DNA of 36,837 nt from Poteriospumella lacustris (Eukaryota; Sar; Chrysophyceae; Chromulinales; Dinobryaceae), in the NCBI GenBank assembly GCA_008000375.1, contig SMOI01000307.1:1-36837 (forward strand), written 5' to 3'. How positions within the stretch are numbered: the first letter of the stretch is position 1; the number at the start of each line of letters is the position of its first letter. This document shows, one piece after another, positions 35,885 to 36,837 of this stretch. The translations under genes and the position numbers were made by a program. The notes below the pieces were generated by a model that was not told the origin of the DNA, did not search any database, and saw nothing but the letters and a program-made list of their open reading frames with translations.

Positions 35885-36264
35885 TCATAGGGCAAGATAA
35901 GACATCGATAGATAGTTCTTGACCCGGCGGGCTCTCTCTCACACGGCGCCTCCATTCGATTGGACCGGAGAGACCTCACGTACGTTCGTTTCTGCATATA
36001 TCTGTTGCGAGTATGGTTATTTTTGTGCTCGATACGTACTCTGTCGATAGTAACAAGAGATGCGAAACCGTTTCAACGGACGTCGCCTATACAGCGGGGA
36101 TATGGAATATGGTAGTGTACTGTATGTTTGTGACGCTTGTTGTTTCAAATAGCAGCAGTATGTCGGTATTCTGGTCGAGGAGAGGAAACTTAAATGTACT
36201 TACAAATGAACAAGAAAACGATGACAAGGTCAAGACAAGCGGAAAACGAATGACACCGTAGCAT

Positions 36265-36837
36265 CTACAACTGGCAGTAATGCAACAACTCGCCGAGAAG
36301 CACCTTTTCTTCGGTTGTTACTGGTGGGGTAATGTCGGCATCAGCTTTTAAAATCTGTAAAGAATCAGAGAAGCCCAAATCGTTCAGAAGTGACCCCACC
36401 GTCGTTGAGTAGGTGCGACAGATGCGGCAGGCGATCGTCAAGCGGCGGATGCGCACCGTTCGATCCTACAGGAACACACAGAGAAACCATCATCACTTGG
36501 CCTTGTAGGACGTGCACGAATGTGCGCTACTTACTTTTTCGTTGGACAGTCCTTCCAAACAACCGCAGAGTAATTGCAGCGCATGGGCATTCATATCAGA
36601 GGATTCCGCTGCCGCTTTCCAGGGGCCCGAGGGGACAAAGTCTTGAGTACAGGCCAGCACCAAGTTATAGGCCAGTGCTGTCGCCATTTGACGCACTTCC
36701 GATCGATCTTCGGCAAGATTGGACAAGATGACGTCGATGAGATCATTGAGGACCTTGTCGCTGCTGTCCACCGCAGGCTGATCGGTGGCCGGCTGCAGAT
36801 TGAAGACCGATGAAAAACCCCGTTCATGTGCCAGCAA
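36265..36837 (-). CDS. PUL-domain protein, 3' part only (gene continues past window)
   Basis: Two exons are visible, 36837-36535 and 36465-36265, with a 69-bp GT-AG intron in phase 0. The 5' part lies beyond the window. The helical repeats EVRQMATALAYNLVLAC, ALQLLCGCLEGL and the following TIACRICRTYSTTVGSLLNDLG segment look like a PUL domain, the ARM-like module found at the C-terminus of PLAA/Ufd3 and of some thioredoxin-like and PPPDE peptidase proteins. PUL domains bind the AAA ATPase Cdc48/p97. Which of these proteins it is cannot be told without the missing N-terminus. It stops about 290 bp from palindrome 2. Confidence 0.6.

Larger units (their letters stand above)
34587..35973 (-). repeat. 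Palindrome 2, right arm (NOP53 copy B)
   Basis: Inverted partner of 33002-34388, 1387 bp. The outer edge is 156 bp upstream of the copy B start; outside it the DNA is unrelated to the left flank. Confidence 0.95.

Overview
This is a piece of a compact eukaryotic nuclear genome. Genes stand 0.2-0.8 kb apart on both strands and are split by short GT-AG introns; I could place 25, from 60 to 113 bp. The products (RuvB-like 2, Nop53, FEN1, a RecQ helicase, HID1, a Jouberin/AHI1-like protein, a GDA1/CD39 nucleoside phosphatase, a PUL-domain protein) are eukaryotic. An AHI1-like gene suggests an organism that builds cilia or descends from one. The sequence alone does not let me name the lineage. I see no rRNA, tRNA, CRISPR, transposase or virus-like gene.

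Layout: 1-2607 holds a minus-strand GDA1/CD39-type phosphatase. 2876-6769 is a large palindrome carrying two RUVBL2 genes tail to tail. A seven-exon coiled-coil gene (6982-8652) and an AHI1-like gene (9093-13197) follow on the plus strand. Then come a small frame-broken ORF and a six-helix membrane protein (13823-14620). The minus strand then carries FEN1 (14801-16345), a DxD glycosyltransferase-like protein (16989-18344), a possible small spliced gene and an orphan 310-residue protein. The orphan faces a RecQ helicase (20232-22700) across a promoter region containing a perfect (GTC)29 tract. A glutathione S-transferase (23122-23805, minus), HID1 (24576-27043, minus) and an inverted, broken copy of the same GST (27478-28168, plus) come next. 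A 1106-residue UBA-domain protein (28850-32476) follows. A second palindrome (33002-35973) carries two NOP53 genes tail to tail, and the window ends in a PUL-domain gene.

The most striking feature is the pair of palindromes. Each consists of a complete gene plus about 150 bp of upstream DNA, duplicated head-out and tail-in around a short unrelated spacer (418 and 198 bp). Wherever I compared the arms (all reading frames, introns, 5' flanks) I found no difference. Identity stops abruptly at or near the stop codon. In the RUVBL2 pair the last codons differ at synonymous positions, which points to an older duplication kept identical by arm-to-arm gene conversion rather than a brand-new copy. Both duplicated genes act in ribosome/snoRNP biogenesis. 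The GST pair, also inverted but 3.7 kb apart, has decayed into gene plus pseudogene. Together these suggest a genome that repeatedly makes inverted gene duplicates and keeps some of them identical.
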